The notes below the pieces were generated by a model, which did no database searches, had not been told where the DNA came from, and was given only the letters and a program-made list of their open reading frames with translations. Shown here piece after piece: positions 25,537 through 36,100 of a stretch of DNA of 64,000 nucleotides (its first letter is position 1; the number at the start of each line of letters is the position of its first letter). The stretch spans positions 1 to 64,000 of the forward strand of contig NZ_SNWP01000012.1 in NCBI RefSeq assembly GCF_004361915.1. The letters run 5' to 3'. Both the position numbers and the translations under genes were made by a program. The stretch comes from Sediminibacterium goheungense. GTDB lineage: Bacteria; Bacteroidota; Bacteroidia; Chitinophagales; Chitinophagaceae.

Positions 25537-25687
25537 ATCAAGTCAATAAAAATATCATTTTATTTATATTAACTTATATTTTTCTGTGAATTTATTATTG
25601 TTTTTTTGTATTTTCATCGTCCACCAGAACCTGACTGCCTGCAACGCGATGGAAGATATGATCTGTTCCGGTGTATAATCTGTACCA

Positions 25688-26260
25688 ATGATCTATGAAT
25701 CACTCAACTGCGTAGCAGAAGAACTTAATGAGTATTTCAGAAGTAAACTCCGGATATCTGAAGATAAAGTAGTGTTGTCAGGTATCGTAAACCAGGATGG
25801 TACCATCGCTATTCAGGGCGAAAACAAAGTCTTAATCACATTAATTAATACAGAGAAAGAACCCAGTGTAAAAAGCAATGCATCGGCAGGGGGGGCGAGA
25901 ACATTTGCCAATACATCTTCTGCCATGAGTGTAAATCTCTACGTATTATTTTCCTCTTATTTTACAGGTGCCAATTATCCGGAAGCGCTTCGCTTTCTTT
26001 CTTTTGTTATTGCTTTTTTACAGGAAAAAAATGTGTTCAGTCTTGCTAATACCCCCCGTCTTGACCCATCAATAGAAAAGCTCACGTTTGAAATGGAGAG
26101 TCTGAGTTCAGAAAAGCTGAACAATGTGTGGGCCACATTGGGTGCCAAGTACATGCCTTCCGTTGTATACAAAATCAGGATGCTGACATTTGACAGCTCT
26201 GTTATACGTGAATACAGACCGGCAGTGGCGGGGGTTGAGCGGGCAAGTGATGCAGTATAA
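25688..26260 (+). CDS. DUF4255 / Pvc16-like eCIS cap (tail terminator) protein
   Basis: The 190-residue protein starts MIYESLNCVAEELNEYF and continues with the DUF4255/Pvc16 N-terminal pattern, including VLITLINTEKEP and the FSSYFTGANYPEALRFLSFVIAFLQ segment. In Afp and PVC particles Afp16/Pvc16 caps the distal end of tube and sheath. It is the first gene of the collinear plus-strand structural cluster, preceded by 151 bp of AT-rich divergent intergenic DNA that probably contains the main promoter, although no convincing -7/-33 pair stands out. Confidence 0.85.
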   Translation: MIYESLNCVAEELNEYFRSKLRISEDKVVLSGIVNQDGTIAIQGENKVLITLINTEKEPSVKSNASAGGARTFANTSSAMSVNLYVLFSSYFTGANYPEALRFLSFVIAFLQEKNVFSLANTPRLDPSIEKLTFEMESLSSEKLNNVWATLGAKYMPSVVYKIRMLTFDSSVIREYRPAVAGVERASDAV

Positions 26261-26297
26261 ATGATTAAGATATTTTAGTTGAGGATTTCATAAACCT

Positions 26298-27125
26298 ATG
26301 GCTTCTACATACGATAAATTAACGGAAGTGATTATAACGCATACCTATTTCCCCGGTGAAATACCTGTGGGCTTTACGGTATTGCCGGATGATGCTACCC
26401 GTAATCTATTGTTGCGTCTGGGTCTTGTGCATAAACTGTCTGCCAACAGGATCATATTGTATTATGATGCCTCCTTTGCCGGATCGCCCCGCACAAGAGA
26501 GCAGGTATTGAGCAACGACGACACGCTTGTTTTTGTGCTTGCAAATGCTGATGGTACTTTCCTGAATTACACGGGTAATATTGAAACCGAGAATATCAGT
26601 AAATCAGTCTTCTTATTCAGCAATGTGGTGAATGAAGGGGAAGTCAGAGAAGGTTTAACAAATGCAACTTATGTTTCTGCGGATGATCTGGTACCCGTTG
26701 AACAAACAGGCCGGTCTTTTTTCAGTAAGCCATTTGGCTTACTAAGCATCAGGCTGCACAAAGAGCTGGGAACTTTATTGAATATAAGGTTTCAGGCAAA
26801 GGCAACCTACTGGCGTTATATACTTACCAGTGAGCACCTGAAAACACTGGTAAATCCGGCTGTTGTTCATAAAGAAACCAGGGAGACATTTATTGGTCCG
26901 GAAAATTTTCTGTTGCCTGATCAGCGAGAGGCCATCGTTTTCAGATCGGCAGTGCCGGTTGAAATAACGGCCTTGCCGAATAAATCTTTTCAGTTACTGG
27001 AGAACTATGAGCCGGCAAGTGGAAAAGGAAGGGTCATCATTGGCATGATGCCCAATCCTAATAATAATACCATCAGTTCATTGCCGGGAGGAGAGAAATT
27101 AAATTATTCGGAAATATTCCTTTAA
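26298..27125 (+). CDS. Unknown eCIS structural-cluster protein
   Basis: I do not recognise the family of this 275-residue soluble protein. It has no signal peptide or membrane helix; its segments alternate beta-like stretches (IILYYDASFAG, TLVFVLANADGTF, VFRSAVPVEITALP). It lies between the cap-like gene and the sheath gene, a place where Bacteroidota eCIS loci can carry additional cap or adaptor components. A second cap or cap-adaptor subunit is a reasonable guess from position alone. Confidence 0.6.
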   Translation: MASTYDKLTEVIITHTYFPGEIPVGFTVLPDDATRNLLLRLGLVHKLSANRIILYYDASFAGSPRTREQVLSNDDTLVFVLANADGTFLNYTGNIETENISKSVFLFSNVVNEGEVREGLTNATYVSADDLVPVEQTGRSFFSKPFGLLSIRLHKELGTLLNIRFQAKATYWRYILTSEHLKTLVNPAVVHKETRETFIGPENFLLPDQREAIVFRSAVPVEITALPNKSFQLLENYEPASGKGRVIIGMMPNPNNNTISSLPGGEKLNYSEIFL

Positions 27126-27177
27126 TATTTTATTAATAACAAACAAACATTATATTTAGAATCCAAAACCAATCACC

Positions 27178-28671
27178 ATGGCTGCAACATTAATGACTCC
27201 TGGCGTTTATATCGAAGAGAAAAACGCCTTCCCCGGCTCGGCAGTTGCCGTTGAAACTGCACTTCCTGTTTTTATCGGATACACTGAAAAAGCAGAACGA
27301 AATGGAAAATCTCTTTTGTACAAACCAACCAAAATTTCATCTTTTGCTGAATATGTAGAGATGTTTGGTGGTGCATTCAATCCAAAATTCACGATTACAG
27401 ATGCGCCTGCAGGTACCAAAGAAGAAACTTTCAGTTTGAATGGCAAGGAAATGCTTGTTAAAATCAATGACAACAATACCTTGTATTTCTACAACTGTAT
27501 TCGTTTGTTTTATTCGAACGGTGGAGCAGGTGCTTACATTTTATCTGTAGGAACCTACGCAGGTAAAGACAGCCTCGAAATTAAATTAGATGATTTTGTA
27601 GGTAGCGATGTACCCAATGTATTCGAAGTACTGGAGAAAGAGTATGAACCAACATTGGTAGTAGCACCTGATATTATTGCCAAGCCAGACATGGCCAATA
27701 ATTTTTATCAACTCGTATTGCAACATTGTCATAAAACACAAAGCCGTTTCGGTATTTTTGATGTTGCCCAGTCTAATGCGCAAACATCGACTGATGATAT
27801 TACGCAATTCAGAGAAGCCATTGGTACCAATTTCCTGAATTATGGTGCTGCGTATTATCCATGGCTGAAGACTTCTGTTGTACAGGCTTCAGAGCTGGAT
27901 TTCATGAACCTCGATGCTTCTGTTGATCTGGGTACGCTGTTGCCTGAAGAAGCTGCCAAGCAGGTGGTAACCAATATGAAAGCCCTTTCTCCGCAGGATT
28001 TAGTGGCTTCCCGCACCAATGTTCACCAATCGCTGAAAGCTTCCAGCTCTACGTATGTTCACATACTGGAAGAAATCAGATCAAGACTGAACCTGCTTCC
28101 GCCAAGTTCGGCAATGGCTGGTTTATATACACTGGTAGATAGCTCAAGAGGTGTTTGGAAAGCACCTGCGAATGTATCTGTGAATATGGTGAATGCACCT
28201 TCTGTAAATATTTCAAATGAGCAGCAACAGAAAATGAATGTGGATGTGATAGGAGGTAAATCTATCAACGTAATCAGGCCCTTCCCCGGTATCGGAACCC
28301 TGGTTTGGGGTGCCCGTACACTGGATGGTAACAGTCAGGACTGGCGTTATATCAATGTAAGAAGAACATTGATTATGATTGAGCAGTCGCTGAAACTGGC
28401 AACCAGGGCTTATGTATTCGAGCCCAATGATGCAGGTACATGGGTAACCATTACCAGTATGATGAATAACTTCCTCTATAACTTGTGGAAGCAGGGAGCG
28501 TTGGCAGGTGCTGCACCTGAGCAGGCTTACGATGTACAGCTTGGTCTGGGTACCACTATGACGCCCAATGATATCCTGGATGGTGTTATGAGAATTACGG
28601 TGAAAGTAGCGATTGTAAGACCTGCTGAATTCATCGTGATCACATTCCAGCAACAACAGCAACAGTCATAA
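27178..28671 (+). CDS. Contractile tail sheath protein (Afp2-4-like)
   Basis: The 497-residue protein forms the contractile outer cylinder. The N-terminus TPGVYIEEKNAFPGSAVAVE and the FIGYTEKA segment are characteristic of phage and eCIS sheaths, and the C-terminal domain has the highly conserved GIGTLVWGARTLDGNSQDWR followed by VRRTLIMIEQSLK. It is the only sheath gene in the window, whereas Afp and PVC have three. It ends with a short glutamine run. A TATATTTA box at 27151-27158 lies just upstream and might support a separate promoter for this abundant product. Confidence 0.95.
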   Translation: MAATLMTPGVYIEEKNAFPGSAVAVETALPVFIGYTEKAERNGKSLLYKPTKISSFAEYVEMFGGAFNPKFTITDAPAGTKEETFSLNGKEMLVKINDNNTLYFYNCIRLFYSNGGAGAYILSVGTYAGKDSLEIKLDDFVGSDVPNVFEVLEKEYEPTLVVAPDIIAKPDMANNFYQLVLQHCHKTQSRFGIFDVAQSNAQTSTDDITQFREAIGTNFLNYGAAYYPWLKTSVVQASELDFMNLDASVDLGTLLPEEAAKQVVTNMKALSPQDLVASRTNVHQSLKASSSTYVHILEEIRSRLNLLPPSSAMAGLYTLVDSSRGVWKAPANVSVNMVNAPSVNISNEQQQKMNVDVIGGKSINVIRPFPGIGTLVWGARTLDGNSQDWRYINVRRTLIMIEQSLKLATRAYVFEPNDAGTWVTITSMMNNFLYNLWKQGALAGAAPEQAYDVQLGLGTTMTPNDILDGVMRITVKVAIVRPAEFIVITFQQQQQQS

Positions 28672-28711
28672 TCAAAATCCAATTATTCTTTAATTCAATA
28701 AAAAATATTTT

Positions 28712-29167
28712 ATGGCAGATAATGGAGCAGCACAGTCAGCCGCAACGTGGCCACTTGTTAAATTTCAGTTCTCAGTAAAAATAGGATCCGATGAACTTTT
28801 CTTTCAGGAAGTTACCGGCCTCTCATCTGAAACACAGGTAATTGAGTACAGGGCTGGCAATAGCCAGGCTTATTCAACTGTAAAAATGCCGGGCATTAAG
28901 AAGTTCGGAAACATTACATTGAAAAAAGGCATCTTCAAAGATGATAAGAAGATGTGGACCATGTACAACGCTATTAAGATGAATACCATTGAAAGGGTAA
29001 CCGTAGTAATCAGCCTGCTCGATGAGGCCAATGCGGTAGCCATGTCATGGAACCTCACCAATGCGTTCCCGTGCAAGATGACCGTAACCGATATGAAGTC
29101 TGACGCAAATGAAGCAGCTGTGGAAACCATGGAGCTTGCGCATGAAGGACTTACGATCGTAGCTTAA
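28712..29167 (+). CDS. Inner tube protein (Afp1-like, gp19 family)
   Basis: The 151-residue protein matches the Hcp/gp19 tube fold: FQFSVKIGSDELFFQEVTGLSSE at the N-terminus, YSTVKMPGIKKFGNITLKKG in the middle and the C-terminal strand AVETMELAHEGLTIV. Stacked hexamers form the tube that carries cargo. It follows the sheath gene by 40 bp, the standard order. Confidence 0.92.
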   Translation: MADNGAAQSAATWPLVKFQFSVKIGSDELFFQEVTGLSSETQVIEYRAGNSQAYSTVKMPGIKKFGNITLKKGIFKDDKKMWTMYNAIKMNTIERVTVVISLLDEANAVAMSWNLTNAFPCKMTVTDMKSDANEAAVETMELAHEGLTIVA

Positions 29168-29221
29168 TATCTAAGTAAAGGAAGTTAGTACGGGTATTGA
29201 TTTGAAATTTAGTATTTAGAT

Positions 29222-29692
29222 ATGCCAGCCAGCCAATATCCTTATAACATCCCGGTAGGGTTTAGTTTTAAAGTGGTTTTTCCTCTTTTTGCGCTCCTGG
29301 ATGGCAATGAAGCCATGTTTCAGGATGTAAGTGGTATCAATGTACAGATTGAAACCACTGAAATACAGGAGGGAGGGGTAAGCTCTACTTATAAATTACC
29401 CAACAGAGTTAAATACGAAAATCTTGTTTTAAAGAGAGGGCTCCTTAAGGGCTCCTCTCTTTATTTTTGGATGAAGAACTCATTCAGCAACTTTGATTTT
29501 CGTCCGATGGATATACTCGTCATGTTAATAGATGAAAGAGGTATTCCTTCTGTAACATGGATGTTTAGAAAAGCATACCCTGTAGCTGTTAAAATATCTG
29601 AATTTAAGTCTACAGAAAATGCCGTTGTTATAGAAACACTGGAATTGGCATACAATTATTTTGAACGTGTAGATACGCCCTCTTTTATCTGA
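29222..29692 (+). CDS. Second tube/tube-initiator protein (Afp5-like)
   Basis: The 156-residue protein is a paralogue of the preceding tube protein: VGFSFKVVFPLFALLDGNEAMFQDVSG replaces the usual beginning and VIETLELAYNYFERVD the end. In Afp and PVC the second gp19-like protein (Afp5) forms the first ring that joins tube and baseplate. Size, order and similarity support the same role. Confidence 0.85.
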   Translation: MPASQYPYNIPVGFSFKVVFPLFALLDGNEAMFQDVSGINVQIETTEIQEGGVSSTYKLPNRVKYENLVLKRGLLKGSSLYFWMKNSFSNFDFRPMDILVMLIDERGIPSVTWMFRKAYPVAVKISEFKSTENAVVIETLELAYNYFERVDTPSFI

Positions 29693-29718
29693 GGGTGCAT
29701 CGCTGAAAAAAAACGCTT

Positions 29719-29886
29719 ATGCCTCTTGAAATACGTGAACTCGTGATCAGGGTAAATGTTCGTGATAACGAAAGGCAGATAGATGAAACTGAGATCAACC
29801 GGAAGATTCAGGAAATGAAAACCAAAATTGTGAAGGAGTGCATGGAGAAATTGCTCTCCAGAATTGATCATTTAAATACCAGGTGA
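29719..29886 (+). CDS. DUF5908 small eCIS protein
   Basis: This 55-residue reading frame starts MPLEIRELVIRVNV and ends SRIDHLNTR. The beginning MPxEIRELVI is diagnostic of DUF5908, a short protein found only next to eCIS tube and LysM genes. The rest is a charged amphipathic helix (about 22-52). It occupies the same position as the small afp6 gene. It fills the gap between the Afp5-like gene and the LysM gene, whose ATG lies 1 bp after its stop, so translational coupling is probable. Its precise role in the particle is not known to me. Confidence 0.85.
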   Translation: MPLEIRELVIRVNVRDNERQIDETEINRKIQEMKTKIVKECMEKLLSRIDHLNTR

Positions 29887-29887
29887 T

Positions 29888-30595
29888 ATGAGTGTGATGG
29901 ATACTTTATTGGGAGGGCTGAAGAAAATCAAGATCGAGTGTTTCTCCGATCCTTCCTGCTCTATTACCAAAAAGAAAGGGGAGATTGAAGCTTTTATCAA
30001 CCCCAAATCTTATACCAGAAAGAAAACCGTTGAATATACCACCCCGGAAGTTATCAGTGATAGTGGTCAAACCTATTTCTTCTCTAAGATGGGAGAAGAA
30101 ACACTGGTATTCGATGAAATCATTGTAGATGGTACAGGGCTCACTGAAAACTCTGTGGCTTCCGTTTTGTTGCATCAGGATGTTGAAACCTATGTTCAGG
30201 ATTTTCAGGAAGTGGTTTGTCAGTATGATGGGGACTCGCATAGTACCAATTACCTCAAAATATCGTGGGGAAAACTCTCTTTTAAATGTGTATGTAAATC
30301 GGTAACGGTAAAATACACTTTGTTCAAACCCGATGGTACGCCTTTGCGGGCATCTATTAATATGGAACTCCAGAAGAATGTAGACTGGCAGCAAAAAGCT
30401 ATGGAAGCCGGAAACAATTCACCCGATCTTACCCATCTGCGTACTGTAAAAGCAGGTGATACCCTTCCGCTAATGAGTTATCAGATTTATGGAGATAGTT
30501 CTTATTATATGGAAATAGCCAGGGTCAATAAATTATCAAACATAAACGCAATTAAACCAGGGGATCAATTGTATTTCCCTCCCTTGAAAAAATAG
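29888..30595 (+). CDS. LysM-domain baseplate hub protein (Afp7-like)
   Basis: The 235-residue protein has an N-terminal eCIS hub domain (INPKSYTRKKTVEYTTPEV, then YFFSKMGEETLVFDEIIVDGTGL) and a C-terminal LysM domain at about 187-233 (VKAGDTLPLMSYQIYGDSSYY, ending KPGDQLYFPP). In Afp7/gp53-like proteins LysM helps hold the hub together rather than binding peptidoglycan. It sits directly upstream of the spike gene. Confidence 0.88.
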   Translation: MSVMDTLLGGLKKIKIECFSDPSCSITKKKGEIEAFINPKSYTRKKTVEYTTPEVISDSGQTYFFSKMGEETLVFDEIIVDGTGLTENSVASVLLHQDVETYVQDFQEVVCQYDGDSHSTNYLKISWGKLSFKCVCKSVTVKYTLFKPDGTPLRASINMELQKNVDWQQKAMEAGNNSPDLTHLRTVKAGDTLPLMSYQIYGDSSYYMEIARVNKLSNINAIKPGDQLYFPPLKK

Positions 30596-30601
30596 ATCCC
30601 T

Positions 30602-32416
30602 ATGGCTACACCTTTAGATAACCTAACAAGCCTTACACTAAGGGTTACTGTAAAAGTGGATGGTTCGCCGATGGGAGATACCTACGGACTTTCTTCTGCC
30701 AATATTCACCATACCATCAATAAAATTTCGTATGCCGAACTGATCCTGCTGGGTAATTTTGTACCCTCAGAAGGAACGGTGCCGGTATCTGATGCTGCTG
30801 ATTTTAATCCCGGTAAAGAAATTGAAATCACAGCTGGCTACGGAAATGCAGCCGAGAAAAGTTTATTCAAAGGCTTTATTGTAAAACACAGCCTTGAAGT
30901 AGATGGTGAATCTCCCTTCAGGGTTAAGCTGGTATGTAAGCATAAGGCCGTGAGTATGACTTTCAATGAAAAAGAAGCCAGCTTTAAAGAAAAGAAAGAC
31001 AGTGATATTATCACCTCTATTATTGGCTCGTATAGTGGATTGAGTTCAACAGTAACGGCCACCACTACAACTTATGAGAATTTTTTCCAGATAAGATCAA
31101 CCGACTGGGATTTTATTTTATCAAGGGCCGATTTTAATGGTTATATCATCTGCATGGATGGTACAGACTATAAGCTGGTGGTTGATAAACCGAAACTGGA
31201 TGCAGCTGCTGTCATGAAAATTGCGGTAGGCGAATCCATGATGGCTTTTGAGGCAGAATTAAATGCAGAAGATCAACCCACTGCCTTAAATGCTTCAGGC
31301 TGGGACAATAAAACACAGGCGATGGTTAAGTCTGCTGCTACAGAACCTACAGTGAATGCCCAGGGTGAATCATCCTTATCAGCCAAATCGCTTTCAGCAA
31401 AACTGAATCAGTCGAGCCTTGATCTGGTTTCTCCCACACCCATGACCACAGCTGAATTAAAAGTATGGGCCGATGCAGTATTGCTTCGTAAGCGTATGGC
31501 CGCTTTTAAGGGTCGGGTGAAATATGTGGGCAATGCAACCGTAAAAACAGGTGATATTATTGAACTGGAAGGTGTGGGTAAAAAATTTAATGGTAAAGCA
31601 TTTGTGTCATCTGTGAACCATGTAATTGAACCCGGCACATGGAATACTACCGTTCGTTTTGGTCTTGATAATACGCCCATTCATAAATTACCGGATTTCG
31701 GCTATTCGCCTGCTACCGGACAATTGCCACCGGTACATGGACTGCAGATTGCTACCGTAAAAAAATTAAGTGCCGATCCGGCAGGTCAGTTCAGGATTCA
31801 GGTAGAACTCGCATCTGTAGCAGAAACCAAACCCCAGTTATGGGCGCGTTACCTTAATTTTTATGCAACATCTGCCGCAGGTGCAGGGTTTCTTCCTGAA
31901 ATTAATGATGAAGTAATCATTGGATTTTTGGATAATGATCCAAGGTATCCGGTTGTACTGGGGTCTGTTTACAGTGATAAAAATAAGCCGGCGAATCCGC
32001 CGGCAGATGAAAATAATTACCTCAAATCCATCATCACAAAAGCCAAACTGAAGATTAGTTTCGATGATGAGAAGAAAGTAATGAAATTCGAAACACCCGG
32101 TGCCAATTCAATCACCATAAGTGATGAGGATAAATCTATTCTGATCAAAGACCAGAATGGTAATTCAGTGAAAATGTCTTCTTCCGGAATAGACCTTGAT
32201 AGTGCGAAGGATATTAACCTGACTTCAAAAGGAAACATTTCCATAAAAGCAACTTCGAAAGTTTCTGTGGAAGCAAGCGGGGGTGATGTTGAAATGAAAG
32301 GATTGAATATTAAAAATACAGCCCAGGTAGGCTTTACAGCAAAAGGGAATGCCACAGCCGAAATATCGGCTTCCGGACAAACCACTGTAAAGGGAGCCAT
32401 GGTTATGATTAATTAA
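30602..32416 (+). CDS. VgrG-like central spike protein (Afp8-like)
   Basis: The 604-residue protein combines a gp27-like hub (about 1-370), a gp5-type OB-fold (about 375-470, with FRIQVELASV and GAGFLPEINDEVIIGFLDNDPRYPVVLGSVY) and a C-terminal beta-helix needle (about 475-604) with short repeats such as SIKATSKVSVEASGGDVEMKG. No C-terminal enzymatic extension is present. The trimer forms the membrane-piercing spike and is tipped by the PAAR protein encoded next. Confidence 0.93.
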   Translation: MATPLDNLTSLTLRVTVKVDGSPMGDTYGLSSANIHHTINKISYAELILLGNFVPSEGTVPVSDAADFNPGKEIEITAGYGNAAEKSLFKGFIVKHSLEVDGESPFRVKLVCKHKAVSMTFNEKEASFKEKKDSDIITSIIGSYSGLSSTVTATTTTYENFFQIRSTDWDFILSRADFNGYIICMDGTDYKLVVDKPKLDAAAVMKIAVGESMMAFEAELNAEDQPTALNASGWDNKTQAMVKSAATEPTVNAQGESSLSAKSLSAKLNQSSLDLVSPTPMTTAELKVWADAVLLRKRMAAFKGRVKYVGNATVKTGDIIELEGVGKKFNGKAFVSSVNHVIEPGTWNTTVRFGLDNTPIHKLPDFGYSPATGQLPPVHGLQIATVKKLSADPAGQFRIQVELASVAETKPQLWARYLNFYATSAAGAGFLPEINDEVIIGFLDNDPRYPVVLGSVYSDKNKPANPPADENNYLKSIITKAKLKISFDDEKKVMKFETPGANSITISDEDKSILIKDQNGNSVKMSSSGIDLDSAKDINLTSKGNISIKATSKVSVEASGGDVEMKGLNIKNTAQVGFTAKGNATAEISASGQTTVKGAMVMIN

Positions 32417-32427
32417 ATACACGAAAA

Positions 32428-32727
32428 ATGCCACCAGCAGCCAGATTAACAGATATGCATACCTGTCCGATGCAGACACCAGGTGTTCCACCCATTCCGC
32501 ATGTTGGAGGCCCGATCGTTGGGCCAGGTGCTCCAACCGTACTGATTGGGAAAATGCCGGCAGCTGTGATGGGAGACAATGCAGTATGTGTAGGCCCACC
32601 AGATTCAATTGTAAAGGGTTCAGCTACTGTAATGATATGTGGTAAGCCGGCAGCACGTATGGGCGATACTACGGCACATGGTGGAAGTATTGTTTTAGGA
32701 TGCCCAACCGTAATGATAGGAGGATAA
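32428..32727 (+). CDS. PAAR spike-tip protein
   Basis: The 99-residue protein has the PAAR arrangement: MPPAARLTDMHTCPMQ at the start, two internal repeats with GKPAARMGD and GKMPAAVMGD, and histidines and cysteines able to bind one zinc ion. It lacks any toxin extension. Its gene is 11 bp after the spike gene, as expected for the tip (Afp10-like). Confidence 0.93.
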   Translation: MPPAARLTDMHTCPMQTPGVPPIPHVGGPIVGPGAPTVLIGKMPAAVMGDNAVCVGPPDSIVKGSATVMICGKPAARMGDTTAHGGSIVLGCPTVMIGG

Positions 32728-32729
32728 TT

Positions 32730-33152
32730 ATGAGTAATGAAATAAAATCTTTCTTAGGAACAGGTTGGAGTTTTCCTCCAACTTTCAGCAGGTTCAATAA
32801 TTCGGTACATATGGTATCTGATACTGATGATATTGAAGAAAGTATACGAATCATACTGGATACTTTTCCGGGTGAAAGGTTGATGCAGCCGGAATTCGGA
32901 TGTTTTCTGAAAAGACTTGTTTTTGAAAAAATAGATACGGCACTCATTACCCAGATTAATGATGTGATAGCGAAAGCATTACTCAATTTTGAACCCAGGA
33001 TTAAGTTCATCAATTCTGAAGTAATGCAAAGAGATGATACGGAAGGAGTATTATTGATCAGGATAAATTATACAGTAATCATTACCAATACCAGGCATAA
33101 TATTGTTTATCCGTTCTATTTTACGGAAGGTACCAATGTGCAGGGCAGTTAA
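32730..33152 (+). CDS. GPW/gp25 baseplate wedge protein (Afp9-like)
   Basis: The 140-residue protein carries the gp25 signature: FLGTGWSFPPTF near the start, VSDTDDIEESIRIIL in the middle and FPGERLMQPEFGCFLKRL around residue 50. This lysozyme-related but non-enzymatic protein joins baseplate and sheath. The start at 32730 is supported by an AGGAGG-like sequence (32719-32724), one of the few Shine-Dalgarno matches in the window; the frame is open upstream to 32700, inside the PAAR gene. Confidence 0.92.
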   Translation: MSNEIKSFLGTGWSFPPTFSRFNNSVHMVSDTDDIEESIRIILDTFPGERLMQPEFGCFLKRLVFEKIDTALITQINDVIAKALLNFEPRIKFINSEVMQRDDTEGVLLIRINYTVIITNTRHNIVYPFYFTEGTNVQGS

Positions 33153-33167
33153 CAAGTGTGATCCGGC

Positions 33168-36100
33168 ATGAGTCAATTTGAAACTTCACATATTGCAGAT
33201 GGCATCAGTCAGTCGGAGAGGTATCCCCGATCACTTCAACCTGATTTTTTTCAGATTGATGAACGTGATATGGATGATATGCTTCGTTTTATCATTGAGT
33301 TGTCCAGGCATTTTAACTATTATGACCTCAATAACCAGATCGATGGTAACTGGGAAGATATTTTATTGTCTGATATCAATATTGTTTTAAGAATCATTCC
33401 AAAATTTGGTGTTAATAGCTTCATCAAAAAATATGATCACCTGAAAAACAGTATCAGTCTTCAGGAGCCTGACGAGGTAAATATTAAATATGTAAACCGC
33501 ATTTTTCAGTTCCTTAATAATTTTATAGGATTTCAGGAGTCTGTCCATCATAAATTCAGGATCAGTTCACGGGCAGATCAGGGAATGCTTGATTTTAGAA
33601 AAATTGTAGACGGGCATGATTCTTTTGAAGAAGAACTGGATGAACTGGATCAATTGGTGCAACAGGCAAGAGATGCTTTTGGCACGGCAATAGAATTGCC
33701 TGTTTTCAGGAAGGTAAAGGGCAGGGATATAGATATTACTACTATCCCGGTAACTGCTTTGGAAGGCTCTCATACATTTGCCAGAATCGCGGATCTGTTG
33801 CAGAAAACCAATGGGTTATTTGGCACAATACGATCAAAATACAGCCGGCTCACTGAAGCAGCCGAATGGTACCTGTATAAGCAGAAAGCCGGTGTGGATG
33901 ATTATGAACCGCACACAGCATTACTGATTAGTTTTCTTGAGTTGTATCAATACCTGAAAAATGACCTCAATCAGTTAACTGGCAAACACCTTGATTTTTA
34001 CTACAGGGATATCCTGGGTATACAACCCAAAGAAGCCGTGCCCGATAAAGCCCATATAGTAGCTACACTGAATCCTTCTTTTGATCAATACCTGTTGCCC
34101 AAAGGAGAAATATTACTCGCTTCTGTACCGGATACAGATGAAAGTCTGCGATTTGAAGTTGATGAGGATTTGCTGGTTACAAAAGCAGCCATACAGGCTT
34201 TGAACACCGTATACGTAAGTGAAACAGTAAAAATACCTGTTAAGTCAGAAGAATATGAAGACGTAAAAGAATTACAGGTTTTTTTTGCCAATAATCCGGT
34301 AATAGCAGATAAGCATACGCCCAGTTGGCCATTGATGGGAGAAGATCAGTCAGATTTATCTTTCGATAAATGTTCAATGCAGCCTGCAGACATGGGCTTA
34401 CTGGTAGCTTCACCCTTGTTTTATGCGGAAGATGGTAAAAGAAACCTCAGGGTTAAGTTTTACATACATGATAAAAGTGCAGCCGGCTATTTACGCCATG
34501 TAAGAAATTTTGCAGGGGTTACAGATACCAATGAAAAAGTATTGATTTTTGAAATGCTTTCGAAAGCATTTCTCGTAAGTATTACCGGAAAGGAAAACTG
34601 GATTGCGGTAGAGAAATACACGATTCATTATGAGCTTGAAAATGTAACGGATAAATTCATTGAAATTGATTTCGAGCTTGGACATAATGATCCTCCTGTT
34701 GGTGTGTACCAGTCTGCCATTCATGGTTATGAGATCGATAGTGACTGGCCTTTACTGCGGTTGCAGATAAATAATCATTCCTTTCACAATCCATACACTT
34801 TCCTGAAAGATATGGTACTACAAAGGGTAGGAGTTCGCTTGTCTGTAACTGATAGTACGTCGGTGCAATTACAGAATAATATCGGGACACTGAGTATGGC
34901 TAGTCCGTTTCAGGTCTTTGGTCCGCAACCTTCCATAGGCTCTTATCTGGATATTCACAATCCCAATATTTTTAACCGCTACACAAAAAATATTTCAATA
35001 AGGTTTCATTGGTTTGATCTTCCGAGAGATAAGGGCGGTTTTGAAACGTATTATGCATCTTACCCCAAAAGTTTCGGGAACAATGCTTTTAAAGTAGCCA
35101 TCAGTGCTTTGAATGACGGGAAGCACCAACCCATACCGGAACTCAGACAGCAGTTCTCACTTTTTGAAATGGGTAAGGAGCCGGGTACCATGGCCTATCT
35201 GAGCAGTACCTCTGAATTTGTAGGAGTTGACTTTTCAAAGATCAGGTTTACCAATGCTCCTGCGCTCGGTGAAATAGTAGTGGGTGCGGAAAACGCATAT
35301 AAGGAAGGCTCCATAAGGTTTGAATTAACATCTCCCGAAGAAGGATTTGGTCACCGCATTTTTCCCGGATTATTTCCGGAAGTCATTATGCATAATGCGA
35401 AGCGCTTCTCTAAAAAAATAGCCATTCCTAATCAGCCCTATATACCTGTACTGAGTAGAATCGCGATTGACTATACATTGGAACACACCGAGGCGGTGAA
35501 TGGTATCAATAAGGAAAGTAAGAAAGCGCATAACCTTAATTTATGGCATTATACGCCGTTTGGGTATCGTTCCAATTACCCCTCGAATGATGTGTCTGAA
35601 ATGTTTTTTGTTCCGGTACTGAAAGACCAGAGTAATTTGTTTATCGGATTATCTGATGTGGTGCCCGGACAATTACTGAATCTGTTTTTTCAGATAGAAG
35701 ACAACGACAATGACGATGCCAGCTTTGAAATTGCCACAGTAAACTGGGCTGTGCTGCAGGATAATAAATGGAAAGAAATACCCAGAGCCGATGTGCTGCA
35801 GGATTCGACAGGTAATTTTATCAATAATGGAATTGTGATACTTCGCTTGCCTGAAACAGATGCAGGTGTAAATACCGTATTGGATTCGGCGTATTACTGG
35901 TTAAGGGTATCCTGCAATAAAAGAGGCGACCTGCGCACAAAAGTAAAAGGCATTTTTACGCAGGCTTTTACGGTGTCTCGATTGATGGACCCATCTGCAT
36001 CTCAGGGGTTTTTGCAGCTGGATGCAGGTATGATTAAAACAACTGCGAGAACCATTCCGCAGTTGCAGGAAGTGCGGCAGCCATACCCCTCTTTTAATGG

